From CAZVJA01 sp964626885 (GTDB lineage: Bacteria > Planctomycetota > Planctomycetia > Planctomycetales > Planctomycetaceae): a DNA stretch of 20,394 nt. The DNA is taken from positions 1-20,394 of the forward strand of contig CAZVJA010000086.1 of assembly GCA_964626885.1 (NCBI GenBank), in the 5' to 3' direction. The position numbers were made by a program, and so were the translations under genes. Within the stretch, counting starts at the first letter, position 1. Each line of letters starts with the position of its first letter. The notes beneath the pieces are model-generated. The model was not told the origin of the DNA. It ran no database searches and was given only the letters and a program-made list of their open reading frames with translations. This document shows, one piece after another, positions 6,165 through 14,307 of the stretch.

Positions 6165-8189
6165 TCACTTTGAACTCGAAGAATCGATCGCTGACGGGGC
6201 AGCGTCGAAGAAATGAGACACAACCGAAGGCGAGACCCCAGAAGTAAGATGACTGACGACAATCCCGACAACCAATGATGAGGAAAGACCCCAAATGATC
6301 GGATCAAGCTGCAGCAGAAAATAAGGCCGGAAGCTCGTGACGGCGCCGATCACCGGACTGCCGTGTGAAAAGACCCACGGAACCACTCCATCCGCATATT
6401 TCTGTGGATCGTCGAGTCCCAGGAATCCAATCAGATACAATCCCAAGACCGTTCCTGCCCCGGCGAACATAGCTGCGATGGTCCCCGGAACGGTCGCTCG
6501 ACGCCAATACGCCAGCATCATGACAGGTACGCAGAATGTACAGGCGGCGCCTGTTCCACTGAAGACGACGATCGCCTGCAAATAGGCCACTGGGCGGATG
6601 TTCGTTCCTACCGCCATCGCTCCCACGAGAATCATGACGACATACGAAAGTCGTTTCAGCTCGTATTGGGTGGCATCCGGATTAATGAATCGCTGGTACA
6701 CATCGCGAACAAGGCCCGAGGCGATCACGACAAGATAAGAACTGACCGTGGCCATCACCGCCCCGAATGGCGCGGCGAGAATCAGACCCGCGAGAAAGGA
6801 ACCCAATGGCAGATGGGAAGTCATGCCGAGTGCCATGCGGGGAATAATTTCGTCGGTCTTGCCAGCGGGAAGATCGTAATCGAGCGCTCGCCCGCAGATG
6901 CAAATCATGATGAGTGGGATGTAAATGAACAGATTGTAAACGCCCAATAAATAAATCGACCGGCGGATCGTGCCCGTACTGCTGGAAGCCATCAGACGCA
7001 CAATCCCCGCTGGAGAACCCAGCCCCGCAAAGACCCAGATGAAGAAGAAGGATATGGCGAGTCCAGGGGGCAAAAATAGCCGCGAAGGAGCGGGTGCCGC
7101 TGGTGCATTCGATGCGCCCGCCTCCGCTTTGACTTTCGTCGACTGCGGGGGCACCGTGGGATCATATCCGGGGGCGAATGCGTAACCTGCCCCGATTTTG
7201 GGATTGGCGACTGCTTTGCGGGTGGCGAATTCCAGCGCCGGCATGGACTGCGCCGCGGATGCTTGTCCAGGAACCAGGGCAGCCACTTCCTCGGGATGTT
7301 CCCGCATTCGGTCAGCAACGGCACTGAATGTCAGCAGCAGCAGGATGACGACGCCGATCAGCATCATCACACTCTGAAACAGGTCGGTCCAGACGGCGGC
7401 CAGGAATCCCCCCGCCATTGTGTATCCCACCACCGTAATCGTGAAAATTGCCAAGCCGACAATGTACGGCCAATCGGTCAGTTCCGAAGCCGCCAAGATC
7501 GTCTTACCGAACTTGTTGGCATCAGCAGACCCTAAAGCAGTGTTCAATTCTTCGATCAGCTTTGCATCGGAGGCAAAGGTTTTCCCCGAAAGTCGTTCGA
7601 GCCTCTCGAGGATGTTCCCGGGAACATCCTCGTTCCGCAAAGTCTCGAGTGATGCATTCGATATCGCGAAACGTCCGATGTTCTGGTCTTCCGAAAATTG
7701 GCCGCTTCCGACCCAGGCAATCTTCATGACGAGCGCGCCAGCCTTGAACTGCGCGACCATCATGAACGACATGTAGAAGAGGATGAACAACGAGGCCACA
7801 ACCCCAACTGCCGGACTGCCGAAACGCAGCCGAAACAGATCGGGAATGGTAATCGCCCCGCAGCGTCGGGAGATCTGCGCCAGCCGCTTTGCCAGCACGC
7901 CGAACCCGGTAATCGGCACAACCATATACCCGGCGATCCAGAGTGCAACCGCCCAACCGTGCGTGTAGACCAGCGACGGGAAACCCATGAACGTGCCGCC
8001 GCTTTGCACCGTCGCGGTGAGCGCGAGCGCCCATGCACCGAGCCCGCGGTTACCGAGGAAGAAACCCTTGAGAAAGGAACCTTCCTGCATCGCGCGATTC
8101 GCGAGGACGCCGATCCAGCCCGAGGCGGCAATGAACAACACCAGCGCGGAAAGTGTGCCGAATGTTTCGCTGTCGATCGCGGCGAGCAT
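6165..8189 (-). CDS. Sodium:solute symporter (SSS family) with two extra extracytoplasmic inserts
   Basis: 674 residues, well above the roughly 480-550 usual for PanF-type members. The N-terminal hydrophobic helices (about 11-31, 48-78, 79-100, 125-157) contain the SSS-like segment TATVQSGGTFMGFPSLVY; a positive cytoplasmic loop KRLAQISRRC follows the third. Further helices cover 241-290 and 373 onwards (for example FAGLGSPAGIVRLMAS). Two hydrophilic stretches interrupt the core, residues about 161-239 and 291-372. By the positive-inside rule both lie outside the membrane. It should couple sodium entry to uptake of an organic solute, probably a carboxylate or amino-acid-like compound. Its ATG is 2 nt after the DUF997-like gene, whose end supplies a GGGGGA SD. 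Confidence 0.9.
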   Translation of the reverse strand: MLAAIDSETFGTLSALVLFIAASGWIGVLANRAMQEGSFLKGFFLGNRGLGAWALALTATVQSGGTFMGFPSLVYTHGWAVALWIAGYMVVPITGFGVLAKRLAQISRRCGAITIPDLFRLRFGSPAVGVVASLFILFYMSFMMVAQFKAGALVMKIAWVGSGQFSEDQNIGRFAISNASLETLRNEDVPGNILERLERLSGKTFASDAKLIEELNTALGSADANKFGKTILAASELTDWPYIVGLAIFTITVVGYTMAGGFLAAVWTDLFQSVMMLIGVVILLLLTFSAVADRMREHPEEVAALVPGQASAAQSMPALEFATRKAVANPKIGAGYAFAPGYDPTVPPQSTKVKAEAGASNAPAAPAPSRLFLPPGLAISFFFIWVFAGLGSPAGIVRLMASSSTGTIRRSIYLLGVYNLFIYIPLIMICICGRALDYDLPAGKTDEIIPRMALGMTSHLPLGSFLAGLILAAPFGAVMATVSSYLVVIASGLVRDVYQRFINPDATQYELKRLSYVVMILVGAMAVGTNIRPVAYLQAIVVFSGTGAACTFCVPVMMLAYWRRATVPGTIAAMFAGAGTVLGLYLIGFLGLDDPQKYADGVVPWVFSHGSPVIGAVTSFRPYFLLQLDPIIWGLSSSLVVGIVVSHLTSGVSPSVVSHFFDAAPSAIDSSSSK
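7607..7632. repeat. Perfect 26-bp palindrome inside the symporter gene
   Basis: Positions 7607-7619 are exactly reverse-complementary to 7620-7632, with no spacer; the centre is CCCGGG. It is wholly within coding sequence and encodes EDVPGNIL in the first extracytoplasmic insert of the symporter. Pairing stops at both ends. It could be a dimeric protein-binding site or form a cruciform or RNA hairpin. Confidence 0.9.
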
Positions 8190-8191
8190 GC

Positions 8192-8491
8192 TTATCCCCC
8201 TAACCCGAGTTCGTCGCCCCCCTCGGGAGGATCTTCACCGAGATCTTCGTCACGCATCATCCGCGATGCGAAGAAGAACGAAAAAGTGACGCATGCCAGC
8301 CAGGGAACGAGAATCCCCCAAAAGATCCAGTCGGGAAAACCGAAGACAAATTTCAAATCCTCGGCGGTCCGGTTGTATCCGTTGAAGTAACAGTAGGTGA
8401 TTGAGTAACCGAGCGCGACGACGAAATTGACCCCCACGATAATCGCCTCGCGGCGGGCACTCGTCAGGACGGGATCTTCGGAGGGCTGCAA
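8192..8491 (-). CDS. Small membrane protein, DUF997/YhdT-like, companion of the symporter
   Basis: 99 residues with two membrane segments: about 16-35 (EAIIVGVNFVVALGYSITYC) and 51-75 (PDWIFWGILVPWLACVTFSFFF), then an acidic Gly-rich tail (RDEDLGEDPPEGGDELGLGG). This architecture, and its place directly before an SSS gene, matches DUF997/YhdT proteins, which accompany PanF-type symporters as a probable small subunit. The start is TTG at 8491: an in-frame TAA lies just upstream, GGAG (8500-8503) is 8 nt away, and no in-frame ATG fits. It is separated from the symporter ATG by 2 nt, so translation is coupled. It is probably the first gene of the operon. Confidence 0.8.
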   Translation of the reverse strand: MQPSEDPVLTSARREAIIVGVNFVVALGYSITYCYFNGYNRTAEDLKFVFGFPDWIFWGILVPWLACVTFSFFFASRMMRDEDLGEDPPEGGDELGLGG

Positions 8492-8499
8492 AATACCAT

Positions 8500-8503
8500 C
8501 TCC
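8500..8503 (-). promoter_or_regulatory. SD GGAG selecting the TTG start of the DUF997-like gene
   Basis: On the minus strand GGAG is followed 8 nt later by TTG at 8491. An in-frame TAA five codons before the TTG limits alternatives. Confidence 0.55.
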
Positions 8504-8786
8504 GTTTTAGAGGAATCACTCCAAGCATTCAGAAGCAATCCGGCCGCGTTTTTGCCGGACGAGACGCGGTTTTCGATTGTAATCCCCTGGAAATCGTGAT
8601 GCAAAGAGGTTGCGGAATTCCTCTTCGAACCGAACATCAATTCCTCCGATTGCTGCTCCCCTCCACCCGCGCGGCGCTCTATAATCGTGTGAGAGCGGAC
8701 GGTTTTTCCGGAACTCGACTTTTCGACACAGCCACATAGATCCGGTCCCCTCCACAACACGATCGCAATCCTCGAAGGTTATGCAC

Positions 8787-9614
8787 ATGTCGGCCCAAAA
8801 CGCATCTCCGCGAGTCGGCTTTATCGGCGCGGGGAGAATGGCCACCGCGCTCGCTGGGGGGCTCATTTCTACGGGTTTTACTTCCAAGGAAAACATCGTC
8901 GCGAGTGATGTTGTCGCGGAAGCCCGGAATCGGTTTGCCGAGAATGTCTCCACATCGGTCGTGGAATCAAACACGGAAGTACTCAATCGCTCAGAGATTG
9001 TGGTACTGGCAGTGAAGCCGCAGCAAATGCGGGCCGTGCTGGCTGATGCAAAACCTCACGTGAATTCCGGACACCTGATTGTCTCGATCGCGGCGGGTAT
9101 TCCGATCCGCACGATGACGGACGTACTGGGCGAGCCGACGCGAATCGCGAGGGTCATGCCGAACACTCCCTGCCTCGTGGGGAGCGGTGCTTCCGCCTAT
9201 GCACTCGGTGGAGGGGCGACTAAGGAAGACGGCCTGACTGTCGAACGCATGCTCTCGACGGTGGGTATTTCGGTCGCTGTGCCGGAATCACTTCTCGATG
9301 CCGTCACCGGGCTCTCGGGAAGCGGCCCCGCGTATGTCTTTCAGGTGATCGAAGCACTGAGCGATGGCGGAGTCCTCGCCGGTCTACCGCGCGATGTCGC
9401 CACGCAGCTGGCTGCCCAAACCGTGCTCGGCGCGGCACAGATGGTTCTACAAACTGGCGAGCATCCCGGTGTCTTGAAGGACGCCGTGGCCAGCCCTGGG
9501 GGCACAACCATCGCGGGCTTACGGGCACTGGAGGCCGGTGGTCTTCGCGCAGCCCTGATCGAGGCAGTTCAGCAAGCAACCCTACGATCGCGCGAACTAG
9601 GAAAACTGTCGTAA
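8787..9614 (+). CDS. proC: Pyrroline-5-carboxylate reductase
   Basis: 275 residues. It catalyses the last step of proline synthesis, NAD(P)H-dependent reduction of 1-pyrroline-5-carboxylate, in the cytoplasm. The N-terminal Rossmann motif is VGFIGAGRMATALAGG (about residues 10-25). The dimerisation domain carries the family signature GLSGSGPAYVFQVIEAL and later VASPGGTTIAGLRALE. Length is normal for the family. There are two ATGs, at 8781 and 8787; the second is preferred because GAAGG (8774-8778) is 8 nt before it but only 2 nt before the first. It is transcribed divergently from the symporter operon, with about 295 nt between them holding both promoters. Confidence 0.95.
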   Translation: MSAQNASPRVGFIGAGRMATALAGGLISTGFTSKENIVASDVVAEARNRFAENVSTSVVESNTEVLNRSEIVVLAVKPQQMRAVLADAKPHVNSGHLIVSIAAGIPIRTMTDVLGEPTRIARVMPNTPCLVGSGASAYALGGGATKEDGLTVERMLSTVGISVAVPESLLDAVTGLSGSGPAYVFQVIEALSDGGVLAGLPRDVATQLAAQTVLGAAQMVLQTGEHPGVLKDAVASPGGTTIAGLRALEAGGLRAALIEAVQQATLRSRELGKLS

Positions 9615-9681
9615 TCGGACTGTCCGCCTGCGCAGTTGAAGAAGTTTCAGGCCCTCTTTTTGCCGCAGTGCTTCTGCAGGT

Positions 9682-9709
9682 TTGACTCCCCCTCCCAATG
9701 ACCTAGGTT
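9682..9709 (+). promoter_or_regulatory. Candidate promoter for the HD-PAS-GGDEF gene
   Basis: TTGACT (9682-9687) is followed after 16 nt by TAGGTT (9704-9709). The -35 matches 5 of 6, the -10 only 3 of 6. Transcription would begin about 25 nt before the ATG at 9740. A weak call, but well placed. Confidence 0.3.
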
Positions 9710-9724
9710 TGGTCGTTGGACCTC

Positions 9725-9730
9725 AGGAGG
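9725..9730 (+). promoter_or_regulatory. Consensus SD AGGAGG
   Basis: A full AGGAGG lies 9 nt before the ATG at 9740 and fixes that start over the upstream TTG at 9716. It is the best SD in the window. Confidence 0.8.
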
Positions 9731-9739
9731 CCCCCGCAG

Positions 9740-11881
9740 ATGGTTTCTGAACACGTCATTGCCGTAGACCCTTCCCTGCCCGATTCCTCAGCGGTCACCA
9801 GCCGCCCCATGGACTCATCGCGGCTATTGCTGGGACTGATGACTCTGTTCCGCCGCGCAGAGGCGTCATGCCACAATATCGCCACTCCAGATGGCATGGG
9901 CAGCGTTATCTCCCGAACCGTGTTGCGCAGTCTGATGTCGGCACTCCATTTTCGCGACGTCGCGACGGTCTGCCACAGCCGACGCGTTGCGCTGCTCTCG
10001 GTTGGCATCGCACAGTATTTAGGCTGGGATCCTCGCCAGCAGAAGGTGCTCGAAGTGGCAGCTCTGCTGCACGACATCGGCAAGATCGGCGTTCCGGATA
10101 ACATCCTGTTTAAACCGGGGAAGCTCAGTCCGGACGAAACCGAACTGATGGCTCTGCATCACAACATCGGCATCAATGTCTTACAGGCGTGCCGTGTCGA
10201 CGGCGACGTGTTGAAAATTATCGTCCAGGCGCACAGTCACTACCATGGAACGATTGGTGAGCACCGTCGCATTGCGGCAAACGTCTGTCAGGGGGCGCGC
10301 ATTCTGGCGGTCGCTGATGCTTATGACTCGCTGAGCAATGATAAGGCGTATCGTGAAGCGAAGCCTCACCATGAAGTGATGGACGTTTTACGCGAAGCGG
10401 CCGGAACGCAATTTGACGGAAATGTGATTCATGCGCTTTCGGCCTGGGCGGAAAAAGAAGGCATTCCATTCTCGGGTCCGTCCGGCAATCCGCTAGACCT
10501 GAAAGGAATGCCCGGTCCGATGCAAGGGGACGATGCCCTCGAAGCCAGTTTCTTGGGACACATCTTCTCGTATTTGTATCTGCTCGAGAGCTTGTACGAC
10601 GGCTTTTATCTGGTCGATTCCGACATGCGGTTTGTCGTCTGGAACCTCGGTATCGAGCGTTTACTCGGACGTCCGGCTCAATCGGTCATCGGGCAGCATT
10701 GGAGCAGCCAGACTGTCGGATTCTGCGACAAGCATGGAGATTCGATCGGGGGAGCGGAAACCTCAATCCACGAGTTGCTGGCGAAAGGAAAGCCCTCGTC
10801 GTGCAACGTGCACCTGGAACAAGCGGACGGCAAACCGGTCGAGGTGGAATTGCAATCCATTCCGCTCATCGACGAATTCGGACAGCCGCAGGGAATAGCG
10901 CAGATCCTCAGGGATCTCTCACGAACCAGCCGCCGCCCTCAGGAATTTCGCGAACTTCGAATGGCAGCCAGCCGCGATGCATTGACGTCCGTCGCCAACC
11001 GCGGGGAGTTGGAAACACAGTTATCGATCATGGTTTCCGAATTCGCTGACCATCCAAATCCAGAGCCGTTCAGCGTTATCTTTCTGGACGTCGACTATTT
11101 CAAGAGTATCAATGACACGCACGGGCACACGGTTGGCGATCAGGTGTTAATCGACGTCGCAGGACTAATGCAGCGGGAAGTGAATCCCGGTGAATTGGTC
11201 GGTCGATACGGCGGAGAGGAATTTGTGGTACTGTGCCCTTCGATGGCAATCGACCAGGCCTTTCGTCACGCAGAGCGGCTCAGGCTGGCATTGCCGGCGG
11301 CACAAATCGGCGGATTGACAGACTGGCAGGTCACGGCGTCGTTTGGAGTGACCGAAGTGGAACCAGGGGACTCGGTCGAAAGTATTATTCGCCGAGCCGA
11401 TAAAGCCCTCTACACCGCCAAGGAAACCGGACGAAATCGTACGGTGTCGATGACGAGTGAGGAACATGCACACGCGGAAGCCACCGCGAAGACCATCGAC
11501 CAGTCCGATGACCCCTACGTTTTCCGAAGCAGCTTTCAGGCCTGCATTGCCGCGAATATGATTGTTTACAAACTGGGGGGCTTTGTAAGCGATCACAAAG
11601 CCCGCCTGGTGGAAGTGACGCAAAAACGCGCGGTGGTGAAGCTGGGGCGCAGCGGGCTCCTCTCGTCATGGGGCAAATCGTATGATCGGCAGCCGGTGGA
11701 AGTGATCGTCGAATACAGCAACGACAACGTCTCGCCGACGAGAGCACAGAAAGTCGCCTCCAAGCAAGTCACGATCAACGTGCAGATTCAGCCGCTCGGA
11801 TGTACGCCGAATCTCGAGAGCTTCGACCAGCGCGCGCACCAGGTTCTCCGCGTCCTGCGATCCTACTTCGCGGCTGGATAA
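9740..11881 (+). CDS. Composite signalling protein: degenerate HD-GYP, PAS, diguanylate cyclase (GGEEF), novel C-terminal domain
   Basis: 713 residues. Residues about 80-240 form an HD-GYP-type domain with H111-D112 in LLHDIGKIGVPDNILFKPGKLSPDE and a later AVADAYDSLSNDKAYR, but the HHE...GYP block is replaced by HSHYHG and a shorter loop (about 165-175). A PAS domain follows (about 283-395, LYDGFYLVDSDMRFVVWN). Then a GGDEF domain has G491-G-E-E-F495 with upstream FLDVDYFKSINDTHGH, so c-di-GMP synthesis should be possible; the RxxD inhibitory site is absent (NPGE at that place). The last 125 residues are beta-rich and unrecognised. There is no membrane segment, so it is cytoplasmic. Synthesis of c-di-GMP controlled by a PAS ligand is the likely role; phosphodiesterase activity is doubtful. 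Confidence 0.88.
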   Translation: MVSEHVIAVDPSLPDSSAVTSRPMDSSRLLLGLMTLFRRAEASCHNIATPDGMGSVISRTVLRSLMSALHFRDVATVCHSRRVALLSVGIAQYLGWDPRQQKVLEVAALLHDIGKIGVPDNILFKPGKLSPDETELMALHHNIGINVLQACRVDGDVLKIIVQAHSHYHGTIGEHRRIAANVCQGARILAVADAYDSLSNDKAYREAKPHHEVMDVLREAAGTQFDGNVIHALSAWAEKEGIPFSGPSGNPLDLKGMPGPMQGDDALEASFLGHIFSYLYLLESLYDGFYLVDSDMRFVVWNLGIERLLGRPAQSVIGQHWSSQTVGFCDKHGDSIGGAETSIHELLAKGKPSSCNVHLEQADGKPVEVELQSIPLIDEFGQPQGIAQILRDLSRTSRRPQEFRELRMAASRDALTSVANRGELETQLSIMVSEFADHPNPEPFSVIFLDVDYFKSINDTHGHTVGDQVLIDVAGLMQREVNPGELVGRYGGEEFVVLCPSMAIDQAFRHAERLRLALPAAQIGGLTDWQVTASFGVTEVEPGDSVESIIRRADKALYTAKETGRNRTVSMTSEEHAHAEATAKTIDQSDDPYVFRSSFQACIAANMIVYKLGGFVSDHKARLVEVTQKRAVVKLGRSGLLSSWGKSYDRQPVEVIVEYSNDNVSPTRAQKVASKQVTINVQIQPLGCTPNLESFDQRAHQVLRVLRSYFAAG

Positions 11882-11918
11882 TACGCACGATGAGCGTCGC
11901 CGAATGGTCTGCTCTCGC

Positions 11919-11941
11919 AGCCCGATCATTTACCGCGGGCT
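11919..11941. terminator. Weak hairpin between converging genes
   Basis: A 6-bp inverted repeat (11919-11924 with 11936-11941, 11-nt loop) sits in the 58-nt gap between the signalling gene and ilvD and touches the ilvD stop. There is no U-tract. It could help end transcription from the plus side. Confidence 0.25.
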
Positions 11942-13619
11942 ATTCGTCCGTTACGCAGCCTTCCGAGGCGGATTTCACCGTCTTGATATACCGGTAGAGC
12001 GTGCCGCGCGTGGCTTTGTAAGGGGGCGCTGACCACCCAGACCGCCGCTTTGCCATCTCGGCGTCGCTGACATCCACATCGATACGGTTTTTCTCGGCAT
12101 CGATGGTGATCTTGTCGCCGTCGCGCACAAGAGCAACCGGCCCCCCTTCCTGAGCCTCGGGTGTGATGTGGCCGACAATAAAGCCATGTGATCCACCGGA
12201 AAAGCGGCCGTCCGTCATTAAAGCGACGTCACCTCCGAGCCCGGCCCCCATGATTGCCGAAGTCGGCGTGAGCATTTCCGGCATTCCCGGGCCCCCTTTC
12301 GGTCCTTCGTAGCGGATAATGACAACGTCGCCTTTTTGAATCTTCTTCTGCTCGAGCGCCGCGAGCATCGCTTCTTCCGAGTCGAACACCCGGGCAGGTC
12401 CGGAGAACAGCAGCCCTTCTTTTCCGGTGATCTTTGCCACGGCCCCTTCCGGCGCCAGATTTCCTCGAAGAATACGGATGTGGCCGGTCTTCTTGATTGG
12501 TTTGTCGATCGTGCTGACAATCTCCTGCCCTGGAGAGAGACCGGGAACATTCGCCAGGTTTTCTTTGAGCGTTCGGCAGGTAACCGTCAGGCAGTCACCG
12601 TCGATCAGCTTCTCCTCCATGAGATATTTCAGCACTGCGGGGGTTCCTCCCACCTGATGCAGATCAGCCATGACGTACTTTCCGCTCGGCTTCAAATCCG
12701 CAAGAAACGGAATGCGATCGCTCACCTTCTGGAAATCGTCGATGGTCAGCTCGACACCGACCGATCGCGCGATCGCGATGAGATGCAGTACCGCGTTGGT
12801 CGAGCCCCCCAGCGCCATCACAATGACCATCGCATTTTCGAGCGACCTGCGTGTGATGATATCTCTAGGCTTGATGTCTTCTTCGAGAAGTTTGCGGATC
12901 GCCGCGCCGGAACGGAAGCATTCCTCCAACTTGGCAGGATCTTCCGCGGGAATTGAAGAGCTGTAGGGGAGCGACATCCCCATCGCTTCGATCGCCGATG
13001 CCATGGTGTTGGCCGTGTACATGCCGCCGCAAGCTCCGGCGCCGGGACAGCTTTTACGAACAATGTCCGCGCGTTCTTCGTCCGAAATCGAGCCGGCGAG
13101 ATATTCACCATAGGACTGAAAGGCCGAGATAATGTCGAGCTTCTGACTGTCTCGACATCCCGGCTTGATCGTTCCGCCGTAGATCATCAGCGAGGGCCGA
13201 TTGACACGCCCCATCGCCATGATGCAACCAGGCATGTTCTTATCGCATCCCGGAATGGAAATATTGGCGTCGTACCACTGACCTCCCATAACTGTTTCGA
13301 TCGAGTCGGCGATGAGATCTCGCGATTGCAGCGAGTACGACATGCCCTCCGTCCCCATCGAGATGCCGTCGCTCACACCGATGGTGTTGAACCGCATGCC
13401 AACGAGCCCTGCCGCTTCGACCCCTTCCTTCACCTTCTCGGCAAGCATGTTCAAATGCATGTTACAGGTGTTGCCTTCGTACCAGACACTGGCAATCCCT
13501 ACCTGCGCTTTGTTCATGTCTTCCGACGTGAGGCCGGTGCCATACAACATGGCTTGAGAGGCCCCCTGCGACCTCGGCTGCGTCACGCGTGAACTGAACT
13601 TATTGAGCTGCTTCGACAT
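11940..13619 (-). CDS. ilvD: Dihydroxy-acid dehydratase
   Basis: 559 residues, the usual length. IlvD removes water from 2,3-dihydroxy-3-methyl acids in isoleucine and valine synthesis, in the cytoplasm, using an Fe-S cluster and Mg2+. Three cysteines expected to hold a [2Fe-2S] cluster are visible: Cys52 (GNTCNMH), Cys125 (IPGCDKNMPGC) and Cys197 (CPGAGACGGMYTANTM). The adjacent Asp126-Lys127 corresponds to the metal-binding site with the carbamylated lysine. The C-terminal motif TDGRFSGGSHGFIVGHITPEA is classic. The IlvD/Edd family also includes sugar-acid dehydratases; the overall similarity to IlvD by eye is strong, but isolation from other ilv genes leaves some room for that. The ATG at 13619 is the first codon of the conserved N-terminus. 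It converges with the signalling gene. Confidence 0.93.
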   Translation of the reverse strand: MSKQLNKFSSRVTQPRSQGASQAMLYGTGLTSEDMNKAQVGIASVWYEGNTCNMHLNMLAEKVKEGVEAAGLVGMRFNTIGVSDGISMGTEGMSYSLQSRDLIADSIETVMGGQWYDANISIPGCDKNMPGCIMAMGRVNRPSLMIYGGTIKPGCRDSQKLDIISAFQSYGEYLAGSISDEERADIVRKSCPGAGACGGMYTANTMASAIEAMGMSLPYSSSIPAEDPAKLEECFRSGAAIRKLLEEDIKPRDIITRRSLENAMVIVMALGGSTNAVLHLIAIARSVGVELTIDDFQKVSDRIPFLADLKPSGKYVMADLHQVGGTPAVLKYLMEEKLIDGDCLTVTCRTLKENLANVPGLSPGQEIVSTIDKPIKKTGHIRILRGNLAPEGAVAKITGKEGLLFSGPARVFDSEEAMLAALEQKKIQKGDVVIIRYEGPKGGPGMPEMLTPTSAIMGAGLGGDVALMTDGRFSGGSHGFIVGHITPEAQEGGPVALVRDGDKITIDAEKNRIDVDVSDAEMAKRRSGWSAPPYKATRGTLYRYIKTVKSASEGCVTDE

Positions 13620-13752
13620 GGGTTTTTCTTTCCGACTTCAGTTTGAACATTTGCTAGATCTGCGAGCTGTTCCACGAAGGCCGTCATCGGACTCCTCATC
13701 TGGAATTTCTGATCCGGCAACTTACTCGACTCTCTGCTTCACCGTTCTGATG

Positions 13753-14040
13753 TTACTCAACCAGGAATGAAAGATGCGGCACGCGATCGACACGCGGGAG
13801 TACCTTCGGCTGATAGATTTCCTTGTAAGCTTTCGCGGTCCGATGAATGTCCAGCGCTTCCTGCGACTCCCACCGTTCACACAATAGAAACACCCGCCGA
13901 TCCGCCTGGGAATGGTAAACCTCGAATCGGACACATCCAGGTTCGGCACGGGAGAGACGTCCCTGTTCCGCAAGCAAATCCCGGATTTCATCTACGTCCT
14001 TCTCGTCCTTGACCGTCAAAAAGATGTTCGCATAAATCAT
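13753..14040 (-). CDS. ABM-domain protein (antibiotic biosynthesis monooxygenase / YgiN-like)
   Basis: 95 residues from the ATG at 14040, which has GAGGGG at a proper distance; the longer frame to 14103 adds an unlikely leader. It is a single ferredoxin-like ABM fold: strand MIYANIFLTVK, helix with VDEIRDLLAEQGRLSRAEPGCVRFEVYHS, strand RRVFLLCERWESQEALDIHRTAKAYKEI. The ERWESQEALDIHR segment is characteristic. Relatives are dimeric, cofactor-free quinol monooxygenases or heme-degrading or signalling enzymes, and many are unassigned. Activity cannot be told from sequence. It lies 133 nt before ilvD on the same strand and could be co-transcribed with it. It is divergent from the sigma-54 activator gene. 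Confidence 0.82.
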   Translation of the reverse strand: MIYANIFLTVKDEKDVDEIRDLLAEQGRLSRAEPGCVRFEVYHSQADRRVFLLCERWESQEALDIHRTAKAYKEIYQPKVLPRVDRVPHLSFLVE

Positions 14041-14307
14041 GGGAATGCCCCTCTTTCGGCCGAGGAAACCGGGACCAGCGCGCAGCCGCATTACGATCAC
14101 CAAAAGGTCCAGGATAATCAGTCCGTCAGCATCCGAACAGCGACCATACCCGCTGGCAAATAGGTTTTTTTGACGACGGAAACCGGCTTGGGAGAGAGCA
14201 TTTCTGTCATCTTTGTGATACGCTCCATGGCTCGATTGTTATTCTCGGATGTCATTCAGCCTGTCATTTTGAATTCGAGCAGCGTCGAAAGCGACGGGCT
14301 TCAAGCT

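Noticed and set aside
8464..8760. 98-codon minus-strand frame overlapping the DUF997-like gene start
   Set aside because: It uses a different frame from the membrane protein, has no hydrophobic or motif structure, and fills the divergent promoter region.
8516..8986. 156-codon minus-strand frame antisense to the start of proC
   Set aside because: It is a complement-strand shadow of the proC coding sequence in GC-rich DNA.
12762..12775. 14-bp palindrome of CG/GATC type inside ilvD
   Set aside because: About one palindrome of this length is expected by chance in 20 kb, and it lies in conserved coding sequence.
14138..14171. 5-bp stem followed by a T-run on the plus strand, possible terminator or attenuator before the sigma-54 activator
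   Set aside because: The stem is short and the T-run starts 9 nt after it; no plus-strand gene ends nearby.
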